From NCBI GenBank assembly GCA_934101225.1, contig CAKOQK010000004.1:1-64000 (forward strand): a DNA stretch of 64,000 nt. Reading direction: 5' to 3'. How positions within the stretch are numbered: the first letter of the stretch is position 1; each line of letters opens with the position of its first letter. This DNA is from an uncultured Bacilli bacterium (GTDB taxonomy: Bacteria > Bacillota_I > Bacilli_A > RF39 > UBA660). The notes below the pieces were generated by a model, which searched no databases, had not been told where the DNA came from, and saw only the letters and a program-made list of their open reading frames with translations. Of this stretch, positions 32,783 through 41,923 are shown one piece after another. Position numbers and translations under genes: made by a program.

Positions 32783-34432
32783 ATGGAATATAAAATAAGA
32801 GAAAAATTATTTGGAGCCAATAAAACAAGTGCAATTGGAATGTCGTTAACTTTAAATGATACTGTTAAATATCCGATAAATAAATTGACGATTGATGGTG
32901 TTTGTGAACAGGAAACGACTAGTGGAAAGAATAAATTACCTAATAATGCAGTGTCAAAAACATTAAATGGTGTAACTTTTACAAAGAATAGTGATGGAAC
33001 TGTTGTAGTAAACGGAACAGCAACAACAAGTTGTTTTTATAACATAATATCTGATAATAAAGTGCCAATAACAACAACCAATTTAATATTAAGTGGATGC
33101 CCTTTGGGTGGGACAAGTTCATCTTATAGGCTAAGAGCAACTTATACTGATACTTCTTATTCTGAAGATATAGGAAGTAGTATTAAATTAAAAGACGAAA
33201 AAGTATTGCAAATAGTAACGATAGTTATAACTAATGGTACTACTTGTAATAATCTAATATTTAAACCTATGATATCATCAGATGGTGGAGAATACGAGCC
33301 ATACACACGAGGACAAGCAAGCCCTAGTCCTGACTATCCACAAGAGATTAAAACATTGACTGGTAATTTAAAATTAACAAGTTGTGGAAAAAATTTGTTT
33401 GATAGTTCTTTTAGAAAAGCAAATGGTACATTAACTGTAGCTCACGGAACGTGTACTGAGACAAATGGAATATTTACTTTAAAAGCAACAGACGCTGATA
33501 TTTATTTATTTGATTTACTAAATCCATCATTTTTTTATAATCAAGAATGTGGACCTTTAATTAAAATACCTAAAAATAATAGTGGTAAGTTGTTTTTTAA
33601 AAACACAAACTCTTTATTTACTAAAAACTATATAACACAATATGATGAAAACAAAAAATCTTTGGGTGCTAGTTATATTAGTTCAAATGTTGGTTATGTA
33701 ACAATAAAATCTAATGCTAAATACTGTTCTATAAGAACAGGTTATAGTAAATCAGTAGCAAATGAAGAATACAAATTTTTAATTATGTTATCTATAAATG
33801 ATATACCTTATGAACCTTATCAAGGCTCATCTTTAAATATAACTATTCCATCAAATGAATTTGTAGGAAAACTAGATGATACTTACAAAGATACATTAAA
33901 TGTAGTATATAAAGATGATGGACATTATCATTTAATATTAAAGAAAATGATTGGTAAAGTTGTGCTAGATGGTAGTGCTGATGAAATTTGGACTGTACAA
34001 TTAACCAATGCCAGTGGTAAAAGCAGGCTTAGATTGGATGCTTCTAAATTTAATATGAAGACTGTTTCAAAAATTAATGAAATAGGTAAAATAATTTCTA
34101 CTTGCTTCTTACCGGTTTCGGTTGAAAGAACTTGGTTTAATTATAATGGAATAGCAGTAGATACTTCAAAATATATTTTTATTTATAGTGAGGAAACTTC
34201 TAATTTATCGCTCACAGATTTTAAAAATTGGTTATCAACTCATAATGTTGAAGCTTATTATGCACTTAAAACACCTTATGAAGTAGATTTAGGAATAGTA
34301 GATACATTATTAAGTTATGATGAAATAACTAATATATTCACTAATTCAGATTTATATCCAGTTATAAATGTTGATTATTATAAAGGATCATTAGATATAA
34401 GTAATTATGAATTTTCTATAAAAGAGGTATAG
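32783..34432 (+). CDS. Tail fibre/receptor-binding-type structural protein (549 aa)
   Basis: Strand-rich, with modules seen in tail proteins of gut Firmicutes phages: NGVTFTKNSDGTVVVNGTAT, then YEPYTRGQASPSPDYPQEIKT, then GKNLFD, and a second YEPYQGSSLNITIP. These look like carbohydrate-binding beta-sandwich units joined by linkers. The N-terminal 40 residues may anchor it to the tail tip. A host receptor-binding role is likely but unproven. Confidence 0.7.
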   Translation: MEYKIREKLFGANKTSAIGMSLTLNDTVKYPINKLTIDGVCEQETTSGKNKLPNNAVSKTLNGVTFTKNSDGTVVVNGTATTSCFYNIISDNKVPITTTNLILSGCPLGGTSSSYRLRATYTDTSYSEDIGSSIKLKDEKVLQIVTIVITNGTTCNNLIFKPMISSDGGEYEPYTRGQASPSPDYPQEIKTLTGNLKLTSCGKNLFDSSFRKANGTLTVAHGTCTETNGIFTLKATDADIYLFDLLNPSFFYNQECGPLIKIPKNNSGKLFFKNTNSLFTKNYITQYDENKKSLGASYISSNVGYVTIKSNAKYCSIRTGYSKSVANEEYKFLIMLSINDIPYEPYQGSSLNITIPSNEFVGKLDDTYKDTLNVVYKDDGHYHLILKKMIGKVVLDGSADEIWTVQLTNASGKSRLRLDASKFNMKTVSKINEIGKIISTCFLPVSVERTWFNYNGIAVDTSKYIFIYSEETSNLSLTDFKNWLSTHNVEAYYALKTPYEVDLGIVDTLLSYDEITNIFTNSDLYPVINVDYYKGSLDISNYEFSIKEV

Positions 34433-34434
34433 AT

Positions 34435-36090
34435 ATGTTATGTGTTTATGAAGGAACTGAGAAATTATTTAATAACAATGGAATTAAAGTATTGCATCCT
34501 TTATTTGCTGAAGTAACTAAAAAAGATAATAGTGATTATTATTTAGAATTAGAAGATATATTGGATAATCTTGATTATTATCAAAAAGGATTAATTATAA
34601 GAACTGATACTCCATGGGGTGTTCAGGGATTTAGATGTGATAAACCAACTATTAAAAATGATAGAGTGTCATGCAAAGCATGGCACTTATCTTATGACAG
34701 TAAAAACTATATTGTAAAAGATGCTTATTCAGTTGATAAGAATTGTAATGATGCATTAAATTATTTTAATAGTGCTACTGATAGAACAAGTCCATTTACA
34801 ACTATTAGTGATATTCCTACAACGTTAAGTTCAAGAATGGTAACTAAAACATTATTTGAAATTTATGAAAATTTCATTTCAGATGATATGTATGGTGGTC
34901 ATTGGTATAGAAACAATTGGACATTAGGAATTAAAGCAAATATAGGTCAAGATAGAGGTGTGGTGTTATCTTCTAATAAAAATATTTCTGATTTTGAAAA
35001 TAGTGAAAATTGGGATGATGTTTGTACTAAAATACTTCCTTATACTACTGATGGAGAGCAAAGAATTTATTTGGATGATCCATTTTTAATATCAGAATAT
35101 CTATCTTTATATGATATCGTTTATGCTAAAGTAGTTAAATTTGATAATCCATATGATAAATCTGATTATGAAGATTATTCTACTTTTTTATCTGATACTA
35201 AATTATGGCTTAAAAAAACTGCTTTAGAATATTTAGAGGAAAATAAAACTCCAAAATTTAATTGTTCCGTTAGTTCTCCAATAAAGAATGTAAGCGATAT
35301 TGGAGATACTATTTATGTAAAATATTCAAAGTGTAATATTAATATTAAAACAAATGTAATTGGCATTAAATATGATTGTATTAGTCAAAAATATACAAAA
35401 ATTGAATTTGGAAATTTTAAAAAAGAAATCAAAAATTTACAAGAACAAATTTCAGGTGAAATCAAAAAGACAACAAAAGAAACAGTAAAAGAAAGTCAAG
35501 TATTGTTACAAGATGAATTAAATCAAGCAACTTCAAGATTTAATGAAATGTTAGGAAGTTCATACAAAATAATAGAAGAAGATAAAATAATGTTTGTAGA
35601 TAAATTGCCTAAAGAACAAGCAAAATATGTTTTAAAGATTTCAAATGGTGGAATAGGATTTAGTTCTACTGGAATTAACGGAATATTTACCAGTGCTTGG
35701 ACTTTAGATGGTACTTTAAATATGAATGCTATTAATGTAATTAATTTAACTGCCTCTTTAATAAAAGGCGGTGTTTTAAAGTTAGGTGGAATCAATAATT
35801 CAAGTGGTACTTTTGAATTATATGATGAAACAGGTAAATTGATTTGTTTACAAGATAAAACAGGTTTAACGTGTTATGCAAAAAATGGCGATTATGTAAA
35901 ACTAAATGCAGAGGTTGGTTTTGCTGGTTTTAATAAAAATAATATTAAATCCTTTTGGGCTGATGGCGATGTTTTTCATATGAAGAATGCAGAGGTTGAA
36001 AATGAACTTAAAGTAGCAAACATGATTAAATTTGTACCTGTAAATACTGAAACAAATAAAGGAATTGGCATTGTTGCTATTCAAAGCTAG
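34435..36090 (+). CDS. Tail-associated structural protein, Tal/minor structural type (551 aa)
   Basis: The N-terminal 370 residues match the phage minor structural (Tal, gp27-like hub) pattern: YEGTEKLFNNNGIKVLHP, CKAWHLSYDSKNYIV and VLPYTTDG-like ILPYTTDGEQRIYLD. The rest is a coiled coil (IKNLQEQISGEIKKTTKETVKE) and a small beta-rich tail (GKLICLQDKTGLTCYAKNGDYV). It probably forms the hub and tip of the tail. No peptidase motif is seen. Confidence 0.78.
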   Translation: MLCVYEGTEKLFNNNGIKVLHPLFAEVTKKDNSDYYLELEDILDNLDYYQKGLIIRTDTPWGVQGFRCDKPTIKNDRVSCKAWHLSYDSKNYIVKDAYSVDKNCNDALNYFNSATDRTSPFTTISDIPTTLSSRMVTKTLFEIYENFISDDMYGGHWYRNNWTLGIKANIGQDRGVVLSSNKNISDFENSENWDDVCTKILPYTTDGEQRIYLDDPFLISEYLSLYDIVYAKVVKFDNPYDKSDYEDYSTFLSDTKLWLKKTALEYLEENKTPKFNCSVSSPIKNVSDIGDTIYVKYSKCNINIKTNVIGIKYDCISQKYTKIEFGNFKKEIKNLQEQISGEIKKTTKETVKESQVLLQDELNQATSRFNEMLGSSYKIIEEDKIMFVDKLPKEQAKYVLKISNGGIGFSSTGINGIFTSAWTLDGTLNMNAINVINLTASLIKGGVLKLGGINNSSGTFELYDETGKLICLQDKTGLTCYAKNGDYVKLNAEVGFAGFNKNNIKSFWADGDVFHMKNAEVENELKVANMIKFVPVNTETNKGIGIVAIQS

Positions 36091-36101
36091 GAAGTGAAAA
36101 T

Positions 36102-38087
36102 ATGGCGAAGATATCAAAAAAAGGGTCTAAAGGGCATCATACTTATACATTTAATTTAGTAGAAACATCAACAAGTGTTAGTGATAATACTAGCACAATG
36201 AATTATAGTTTTGTTTTAACAGATGATTCAAATTATTTTTGGAGATCATTTGCGAAAAAAATATCATATAAATTAAAAGCTAATGGCTCTGAAATTGCAA
36301 GTGGTTATATTCCAAATCATACAAGTAAAACCGAAACAATTACTTCAGGAACATTTACTGTACCTCATGATTCTGATGGTAATAAAACAATAGATTATAG
36401 TTTCACTGTAACTGATAATGCAAATCAAAGTTACACATCAGGTAATGCAAGTGAAAGTGGAACATTAAGTTTAAGTACAATTCCAAGATATTTATCAATA
36501 GACAAACTTGATATAGTAAGTAAAACTGAAACAAGTGCTATTATATCATGGGCTACTAGCGAAGCAGCTAGTGAAATATTATATAGTCTTGACAATGGGG
36601 CATCTTGGGTTAGTTCTGCTACGCACGGGGAAATTGTATCTGACGATAGAAAAAGCGGATTCTTTAATATTTATAATTTAAATGAAAATACAACTTATAA
36701 TCTTAAAATTAAAGCTAAAAGAAGTGATAGTGGCTTATATACTGAAAGTTCATCCAAAGATTTAGTTACTTATGCTTATCCATATTGTGAAGAAGCTCCT
36801 GATTTTATTATTGGAAATAAATTGATTTTAAAAATATATAATCCATTAGGAAGAACTTATAATTGCAAAATAATTGGTGCAAATAATGATTCGTTAATGT
36901 TAAATGATTATCAAGATACAGCTATTTCTCCTTTTAATAATGATGTATGGATAAATTTTTGGTATTCTTCTATTCCAAATTCTAAAACTGGTAAATATAA
37001 AGTACAAGTTATATATGGAAATTCAGTTAAAGAAACAAATGGTGGAAACTATAGTGTTATTGGAACTGAAAAACCTGTATGCGGAACTATCACTTATCAA
37101 GATAGTGATTCGACAGTTACTGCTATTACTCAAAACAATCAATATATAGTACAAAATATATCTAATTTAAAAGTTAGTTATACAAGTGCTACTGCCAAAA
37201 ATAGTGCATCAATTGCTAAATATACATTCGAATTAAATGGTATTGTAAAAGAAAGCACAAAATCAAGTGATACGATTGATTTTGGAAAAGTAAATGTTTC
37301 TGATGATATAGATTTAATTATGACTGTTACTGATAGCAGAGGTTTAACAACTTCTACAACTAAAAAAGTATTAATATTAGCACATAGTGATCCAACAGCA
37401 CTAGTAACACTTAATAGATTAAATAATTATGAAGATGAAACATATTTAACTGTTGACGGCTCAATATCAAGTGTAAACTCTAAAAATTCAATGATTATTA
37501 AATATAGATATAAATTAATCGATGGAGATTATAATGATTTTATAACCATCAATGATAATACAAAGCAAACTTTAACATTAGATAAAAATAATATTTATAT
37601 ATTTAATATTTTAATAATAGATAGTTTTGGTGGAAAGTATGATAAAAATTTTACGTTAAACAAAGGAATTTTTCCTTTATTTATAGATACCATTTTAAAT
37701 AGTGTCGGAATAAATTGCTTTCCAACTAAAAATAATAGTTTTGAAGTAAATAATTTAGATCTATTTAGTATTATAAATAGTTTTAATAACTCAATCAAAG
37801 GAATTTTGTTAAATGGTGATGATGGTTTAAAAATAAATGTTAAAAATTATGGATCAATAAACAAAATTCCAATTATAATTCTTGGAGCTGATAGTTCAAA
37901 CTTAATTCCTGTACTAACAGTTGTTTATATTAAGCCAAATGATAATTTCGGCTATAAAAATTTAGGTACTGAAAAATCAGTAACAATGAGTGGAACTGCT
38001 ATTCATATAGATGCTACTAAAGGATCATATTACTTTGTGATAGCTCCACCAATTTGTGAAATAGAATTAACAAATAATGCATTATAA
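36102..38087 (+). CDS. DUF859-like phage structural protein with Fn3-like domains (661 aa)
   Basis: The N-terminal 140 residues resemble the DUF859 family (SFVLTDDSNYFWRSFAKKISY and GYIPNHTSKTETITSGTF). A fibronectin-III-like domain follows (about 145-230, ILYSLDNGASWVSS, LNENTTYNLKIKAKRSDSG), then further beta-sandwich repeats and a C-terminal domain. Likely a fibre or adhesin of the tail tip. An opposite-strand frame within it is a shadow. Confidence 0.75.
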   Translation: MAKISKKGSKGHHTYTFNLVETSTSVSDNTSTMNYSFVLTDDSNYFWRSFAKKISYKLKANGSEIASGYIPNHTSKTETITSGTFTVPHDSDGNKTIDYSFTVTDNANQSYTSGNASESGTLSLSTIPRYLSIDKLDIVSKTETSAIISWATSEAASEILYSLDNGASWVSSATHGEIVSDDRKSGFFNIYNLNENTTYNLKIKAKRSDSGLYTESSSKDLVTYAYPYCEEAPDFIIGNKLILKIYNPLGRTYNCKIIGANNDSLMLNDYQDTAISPFNNDVWINFWYSSIPNSKTGKYKVQVIYGNSVKETNGGNYSVIGTEKPVCGTITYQDSDSTVTAITQNNQYIVQNISNLKVSYTSATAKNSASIAKYTFELNGIVKESTKSSDTIDFGKVNVSDDIDLIMTVTDSRGLTTSTTKKVLILAHSDPTALVTLNRLNNYEDETYLTVDGSISSVNSKNSMIIKYRYKLIDGDYNDFITINDNTKQTLTLDKNNIYIFNILIIDSFGGKYDKNFTLNKGIFPLFIDTILNSVGINCFPTKNNSFEVNNLDLFSIINSFNNSIKGILLNGDDGLKINVKNYGSINKIPIIILGADSSNLIPVLTVVYIKPNDNFGYKNLGTEKSVTMSGTAIHIDATKGSYYFVIAPPICEIELTNNAL

Positions 38088-38100
38088 GGTGGTGATTTTA

Positions 38101-38454
38101 ATGGAAAATTTAACTTTAGGAGATCTAGCAAAAGGGTTAGCATTTATAGTTGGGCTTATTAGTTCAGTTGTTTATTTAAAAAAGGGAACTATTAAAGGAA
38201 TTGCCTCAGTTATAGATGAACGGTTGGAACCAATAAAAAAAGAAGTAGAAAATTTAAAAGAAGAAACATCTAAGAATAATTTATCAAGTATAAAAACTGA
38301 TTTAATTAATTTAATGGAACTTACAGATAAAGAAAAAGTATCTCCAGAACAAAAAATGAGAAGTTATGAGTTATATGATTATTATTGCAAGCATGGTGGT
38401 AATAGTTATGTCCATGACAAATGGGAAAGATTAAAAAACGAAGGAAAAATATAA
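38101..38454 (+). CDS. Membrane-anchored holin-associated protein (117 aa)
   Basis: One hydrophobic helix (about residues 9-27, LAKGLAFIVGLISSVVYL) is followed by a charged coiled coil and a C-terminal KHGGNSYVHDKWERLK. Such proteins precede the holin in many Firmicutes phages; the role (holin or partner) is uncertain. GGTGGTGA precedes ATG 38101. Confidence 0.6.
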   Translation: MENLTLGDLAKGLAFIVGLISSVVYLKKGTIKGIASVIDERLEPIKKEVENLKEETSKNNLSSIKTDLINLMELTDKEKVSPEQKMRSYELYDYYCKHGGNSYVHDKWERLKNEGKI

Positions 38455-38464
38455 GGAGGAAACA

Positions 38465-38665
38465 ATGAAAAAAGGAATTGATGATGTAAAAAGTTATGTA
38501 ACAATATTATTTGCTACTGCATTAGTAGCATTGTTATTTATTGCTGTATTTAAAGGTGAAAATATATTTGAAACAGTGTTCTTATTATTCACTAATTTAT
38601 GTACTGCAGTATTTACATATTTTTTTACCAGAAAAAAAGATTCAACAAATAAGGAAGGAGAATAA
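38465..38665 (+). CDS. Holin (66 aa)
   Basis: Two predicted membrane helices (about residues 10-27 and 33-52), a short acidic loop and a charged tail (RKKDSTNKEGE) give the size and topology of a class II holin. It lies directly before the endolysin with an AAGGAGG ribosome site. Confidence 0.78.
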   Translation: MKKGIDDVKSYVTILFATALVALLFIAVFKGENIFETVFLLFTNLCTAVFTYFFTRKKDSTNKEGE

Positions 38666-38668
38666 ATA

Positions 38669-39379
38669 ATGATTAAATTAAAATATCCCTTAAAATTTGT
38701 AGGGATAACACAAGATTTTTCATCAAATCATCGTGCTAATGATTTAGGATGGAATAATGCATATGGCGGCAAAAATGCAAATATCTATGCATGTGGCGAT
38801 GGAGTAGTTACAAGTATTTGTGATGGCAGAAATAATTCGATGGTTGATGGGGATAGTGGAAACTATGTAACCATTGAATATGCAGATGGATACAAAACAA
38901 GAACTTGTCATATGTTAAAAGGCTCTATAACTGTCAAGAAGGGCGATAAAGTTACCAGAGATACTATTATAGGTAAAATGGGAAATAGTGGCTATTGTGG
39001 AAGAAATAAAGCATATCACGTTCATTTTATTGTTTGGAAGAATAGTGTTAGAGTTAATCCTAGAGAACACGTATATATTTATGAAGATAATGTTGTTGCT
39101 AAAACAAATAAATATGATCTACTTTATTACAATGGTGAAGAAGAAAAATCATCTGCACCTGTTGATAATAGAAAGTATATTCAAATAAATGCTAAAAGTG
39201 GTGTGTGGTGTAGAAAAGGAATAGGATTTAAATATTCTAAATATAAAGCTATCCCTTGGGGAACAAAATGTGAACTAGTAGAAAAAAACGTTGGAACAGC
39301 TAATGGTTATAAATGGGATAAAATTATTTATAATGGTGTAACAGTATATCTTCCAAATAGTTGGAATAAATATCTATAA
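38669..39379 (+). CDS. Endolysin: M23 peptidase plus SH3-like domain (236 aa)
   Basis: Degrades host peptidoglycan cross-bridges. The zinc site of the LytM/M23 fold is visible: Asp in NDLGWNNAYGG, His in TCHML and the HxH in AYHVHFIVWK. Residues about 165-236 resemble a bacterial SH3 domain for wall binding (SGVWCRKGIGFKYSKYKAI...NGVTVYLPNSW). No signal peptide, so it needs the holin upstream. It ends the late operon at a strong terminator. Confidence 0.9.
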   Translation: MIKLKYPLKFVGITQDFSSNHRANDLGWNNAYGGKNANIYACGDGVVTSICDGRNNSMVDGDSGNYVTIEYADGYKTRTCHMLKGSITVKKGDKVTRDTIIGKMGNSGYCGRNKAYHVHFIVWKNSVRVNPREHVYIYEDNVVAKTNKYDLLYYNGEEEKSSAPVDNRKYIQINAKSGVWCRKGIGFKYSKYKAIPWGTKCELVEKNVGTANGYKWDKIIYNGVTVYLPNSWNKYL

Positions 39380-39422
39380 AAAAACAAGGTAGGGAATATC
39401 AGATCCTTACCTTGTTTTTTTA
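39380..39422 (+). terminator. Terminator of the phage late operon
   Basis: AAACAAGGTA pairs with TACCTTGTTT, extended inward by a second short helix (GGA/TCC) and followed by a T run. Confidence 0.88.
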
Positions 39423-39466
39423 TTTGAAGAATATTTGATGATATTTTTTAATAAAACATTAATCTC

Positions 39467-39489
39467 ATGGTAATTTTCATGGTAATTTT
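39467..39489 (+). repeat. Two ATGGTAATTTT repeats beside attR (putative integrase arm sites)
   Basis: ATGGTAATTTT at 39467-39477 and 39479-39489, spaced 12 bp apart. The motif is the same as at 5235-5287. Confidence 0.65.
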
Positions 39490-39534
39490 TATTAAAGATA
39501 AGATTTTATGCATATAAAATTGAATTTATCGTTT

Positions 39535-39550
39535 CCCATACAGGTCACCA
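39535..39550 (+). other. attR core
   Basis: CCCATACAGGTCACCA, identical to the 3' end of tRNA-Glu at 5161-5176. No tRNA body precedes it here, so this is the phage-displaced copy. Confidence 0.93.
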
Positions 39551-39564
39551 TATTTGAAATTTAT

Positions 39565-39584
39565 GCCCATTTTATGGGTTTTTT
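39565..39584 (+). terminator. Original host terminator of tRNA-Glu, displaced by the prophage
   Basis: CCCAT pairs with ATGGG around TTT, then a T run, 15 bp after attR. Before integration it would have stood just after the tRNA. Confidence 0.7.
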
Positions 39585-39654
39585 AATGCAAAATGTTTAG
39601 TGTTCTTTTAAAATATAATTTTTTAGACAATTATTGTAAATTCTCATTATTATT

Positions 39655-39684
39655 GTATAAAAAAAGAAGAACTATCTTCTTTTG
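39655..39684 (-). terminator. Leftward terminator overlapping a stop codon
   Basis: On the minus strand AGAAGA and TCTTCT pair around TAGT, followed by a T run. The stop codon (39672-39674) of the gene at 39672-39938 lies in the loop. Confidence 0.7.
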
Positions 39685-39938
39685 AAATTCATTGTATCTT
39701 CTTGAATTAAAGTTAAGTTATTTGATTCTAATTCTTCTCTTGTAACTAATTTATCATTATGTTTTATAAAATGTCTAGATTGTTCGGAAATTAAATCATT
39801 TACTTCCATTAACATTTTTGTTATTTCGGTTGTTCCAACAATTCCAGCTTCGTAGGCTTTTTTTAAATTATTTTGTAAATATTCTCTGTATTCAAGACAT
39901 GTTTCTATAATTTTTTTTCTATATTCTGTTTCTGTCAT
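39672..39938 (-). CDS. Hypothetical small host protein (88 aa)
   Basis: A charged helical protein, beginning MTETEYRKKIIETCLEYREYL, with no known motif. A strong AAGGAGG site precedes the start, and a terminator containing its stop codon follows, so it is a well-defined single gene. It is divergent from gltX and, with T-rich flanks, belongs to the host rather than the phage. Confidence 0.65.
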   Translation of the reverse strand: MTETEYRKKIIETCLEYREYLQNNLKKAYEAGIVGTTEITKMLMEVNDLISEQSRHFIKHNDKLVTREELESNNLTLIQEDTMNFKRR

Positions 39939-40075
39939 TGTAATATCCCTCCTTGTTTTAATTATATAATATATAATTATTTTAGTATTGTTTTAATTGT
40001 TAATTTTTACATTGTATTTACACTATTTATGCTTCTTTTTGGTTTATTTATTTGTGTAATTATAAATGTTGTGCC

Positions 40076-40104
40076 TTGATTATAGTATTTTTGTGTAATA
40101 TAAT
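40076..40104 (+). promoter_or_regulatory. Promoter of gltX
   Basis: -35 TTGATT (40076-40081), 17 bp, -10 TATAAT (40099-40104). The start codon is 30 bp further on with GGAGGAA between. No T-box or other leader structure is seen. Confidence 0.8.
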
Positions 40105-40134
40105 TAACTTGTTTAATTGAGGAGGAATTGTATT

Positions 40135-41769
40135 ATGGATTATGAAAAACTTGCTGAATTATTATATCCTGATGTTAATTTAACTATTGAAGATTTAGAA
40201 AAAAGATATCCTAAAAGAAATTTAGATGAAAAAGCTGAAGTATGTAGATTTGCACCTAGTCCAACTGGTAGAATGCATATGGGAAATTTATTTGCTTCAT
40301 TTGTACCAGAGAGATTTGCTCATCAAACTAATGGTGTATTTATTTTAAGAATTGAAGATACTGATGATAAGAGAGCTATTGATGATGGTGTTAATTTAAT
40401 TATAAGTGATTTAAAAGAATATAATTATAGAGTTGATGAGGGACCTATTAATGGTGGAGAGTATGGACCTTATATTCAAAGTCAAAGAAAAGAAATATAT
40501 CATACAGTTGCTAAGTATTTAGTTTCTATTGGAAGAGCTTATCCTTGTTTTTGTTCAGAGGATGATTTAAGTCATATGAGAGAAGAACAAGAAGCTTGTA
40601 AAGATAGAATTGGTTATTATGGAAAATATGCTAAGTGTCGTAATTTAAGTTATGATGAAGTAAAAGAACATATTGATAATGGTGATAAATGGGTACTTAG
40701 GTTAAAATCTATGGGTGATTTTAATAAAAAATTTACTTTTAAAGATTTGATTAAAGGTACTATTGAATTACCTGAAAATGATTTAGATCAAGTATTAATT
40801 AAGTCTGATGGAGTTCCACCTTATGCTTTTGCTCATGTTTGTGATGATCATTTTATGAGAGTTACAACAGTTACAAGAGATGATTCTTATATTTCATCAG
40901 TACCTTATCATTTAGAATTATGGAAGGCTTGTGGGTTTGATGCTCCTAAGTTTGCGCACTTGTTACCACTTAATAAAAAAGATGGGGATACTGTTAGAAA
41001 ACTAAGTAAGAGAAAAGATCCTGAAGCTGCTGTTGCCTTTTATCATGAAAGAGGAATTCCAGTTGAAGCAGTTAAATTATATTTTGCGACTTTGTTAAAT
41101 TCTAATTTTGATGGATGGTTTATGCAAAATCAAGATAAGAATTATAATGATTTTATGTTTACATTTAATAAGATGTGTACAAGTGGAGGTTCTTTATTTG
41201 ATATTGAAAAATTAATTAATATATCTAAAAATTATTTAAGTAGATTAAGTGCTAAAGAGGTATTTGATAATTTAGATAATTGGTCTAAAGAGTTTGATAA
41301 AGATTTTAATGAATTAATTAATAAATATAAAGAATATACAATTAATATTTTAAATATTGAGAGAGAACAAAAGAAACCAAGAAAGGATTTTGCTTGTTAT
41401 AGTGAAATAAAAGATAATATTTGGTATATGTATGATGAATTATTTGATTCAAATATGGTTAAGTTTGAAGTTAAAAATATAGATGAAATTGGTAATATTT
41501 TAAACTCTTATGCTAATAAATATTATGATGAAAATGATTCGAAGGAAGAATGGTTTAATAAAATTAAATTATTATGTGATGAATTCGGTTATATAACTGA
41601 TATGAAAGTATATAAAGAAAATCCTGATGCATATAAGGGAAGTATAGCTGATATATCAAATATTATAAGAGTAGCGTTAACTACTAAAACAACTACACCT
41701 GATTTATATGAAATAATGAAATTATTAGGTAAAGATAGAGTTATGAAGAGATTAAACAATCTAAAATAG
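40135..41769 (+). CDS. gltX: Glutamyl-tRNA synthetase (544 aa)
   Basis: Class I synthetase charging tRNA-Glu. The HIGH motif appears as HMGN in FAPSPTGRMHMGNLFAS and the KMSKS motif as KLSKR. A cysteine pattern CFC...YAKC (about residues 140-180) fits the zinc site of bacterial GluRS. The C-terminal anticodon-binding domain is helical. Length is slightly above the usual 470-500 residues. GAGGAGGAA precedes ATG 40135. Whether it also charges tRNA-Gln cannot be read. Confidence 0.93.
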   Translation: MDYEKLAELLYPDVNLTIEDLEKRYPKRNLDEKAEVCRFAPSPTGRMHMGNLFASFVPERFAHQTNGVFILRIEDTDDKRAIDDGVNLIISDLKEYNYRVDEGPINGGEYGPYIQSQRKEIYHTVAKYLVSIGRAYPCFCSEDDLSHMREEQEACKDRIGYYGKYAKCRNLSYDEVKEHIDNGDKWVLRLKSMGDFNKKFTFKDLIKGTIELPENDLDQVLIKSDGVPPYAFAHVCDDHFMRVTTVTRDDSYISSVPYHLELWKACGFDAPKFAHLLPLNKKDGDTVRKLSKRKDPEAAVAFYHERGIPVEAVKLYFATLLNSNFDGWFMQNQDKNYNDFMFTFNKMCTSGGSLFDIEKLINISKNYLSRLSAKEVFDNLDNWSKEFDKDFNELINKYKEYTINILNIEREQKKPRKDFACYSEIKDNIWYMYDELFDSNMVKFEVKNIDEIGNILNSYANKYYDENDSKEEWFNKIKLLCDEFGYITDMKVYKENPDAYKGSIADISNIIRVALTTKTTTPDLYEIMKLLGKDRVMKRLNNLK

Positions 41770-41781
41770 GTTGTTTTTCTT
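41756..41781 (+). terminator. Terminator of gltX overlapping its stop codon
   Basis: AACAATC pairs with GGTTGTT (one G-U) around TAAAATA, followed by T-rich sequence; the stop TAG lies within it. Confidence 0.6.
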
Positions 41782-41791
41782 TTGATGTTAC

Positions 41792-41829
41792 AGTGAACAA
41801 AAATGTTTACTTTTGCAAAATTGTTCACT
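41792..41829. repeat. 9-bp inverted repeat between gltX and pcrA
   Basis: AGTGAACAA (41792-41800) and TTGTTCACT (41821-41829) are perfect inverted copies separated by 20 bases. They lie about 30 bp upstream of the putative pcrA -35 box, so this could be an operator or an RNA hairpin. Confidence 0.5.
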
Positions 41830-41861
41830 TTATATTTTTTGTGAAATCTTTATTTGTTCGA

Positions 41862-41890
41862 TAGACACAAAATTTATTATTTGTTAAAAT
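41862..41890 (+). promoter_or_regulatory. Putative promoter of pcrA
   Basis: TAGACA (41862-41867), 17 bp, TAAAAT (41885-41890), 33 bp before the start codon. Confidence 0.5.
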
Positions 41891-41923
41891 TAATGTTAGT
41901 GAAAATACTGGAGGTATTGTGTT

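Larger units (their letters stand above)
5161..39550. mobile_element. Complete HK97-type siphoviral prophage integrated in tRNA-Glu
   Basis: The element is bounded by 16-bp direct repeats at 5161-5176 and 39535-39550; one unit is 34,374 bp. It carries integrase, CI/Cro-type repressors, replication, late regulator, packaging, head, neck, tail, holin and endolysin genes in the usual siphovirus order. Reading frames are intact in every essential module and I see no insertion sequences or obvious decay, so it may be inducible. Its coding strand is more A-rich than the T-rich host genes on both sides. Confidence 0.95.

Noticed and set aside
38988..39188. 66-codon plus-strand frame inside the endolysin gene
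   Set aside because: It is out of frame with the M23 domain, has no ribosome site, and the endolysin motifs are continuous in the other frame.
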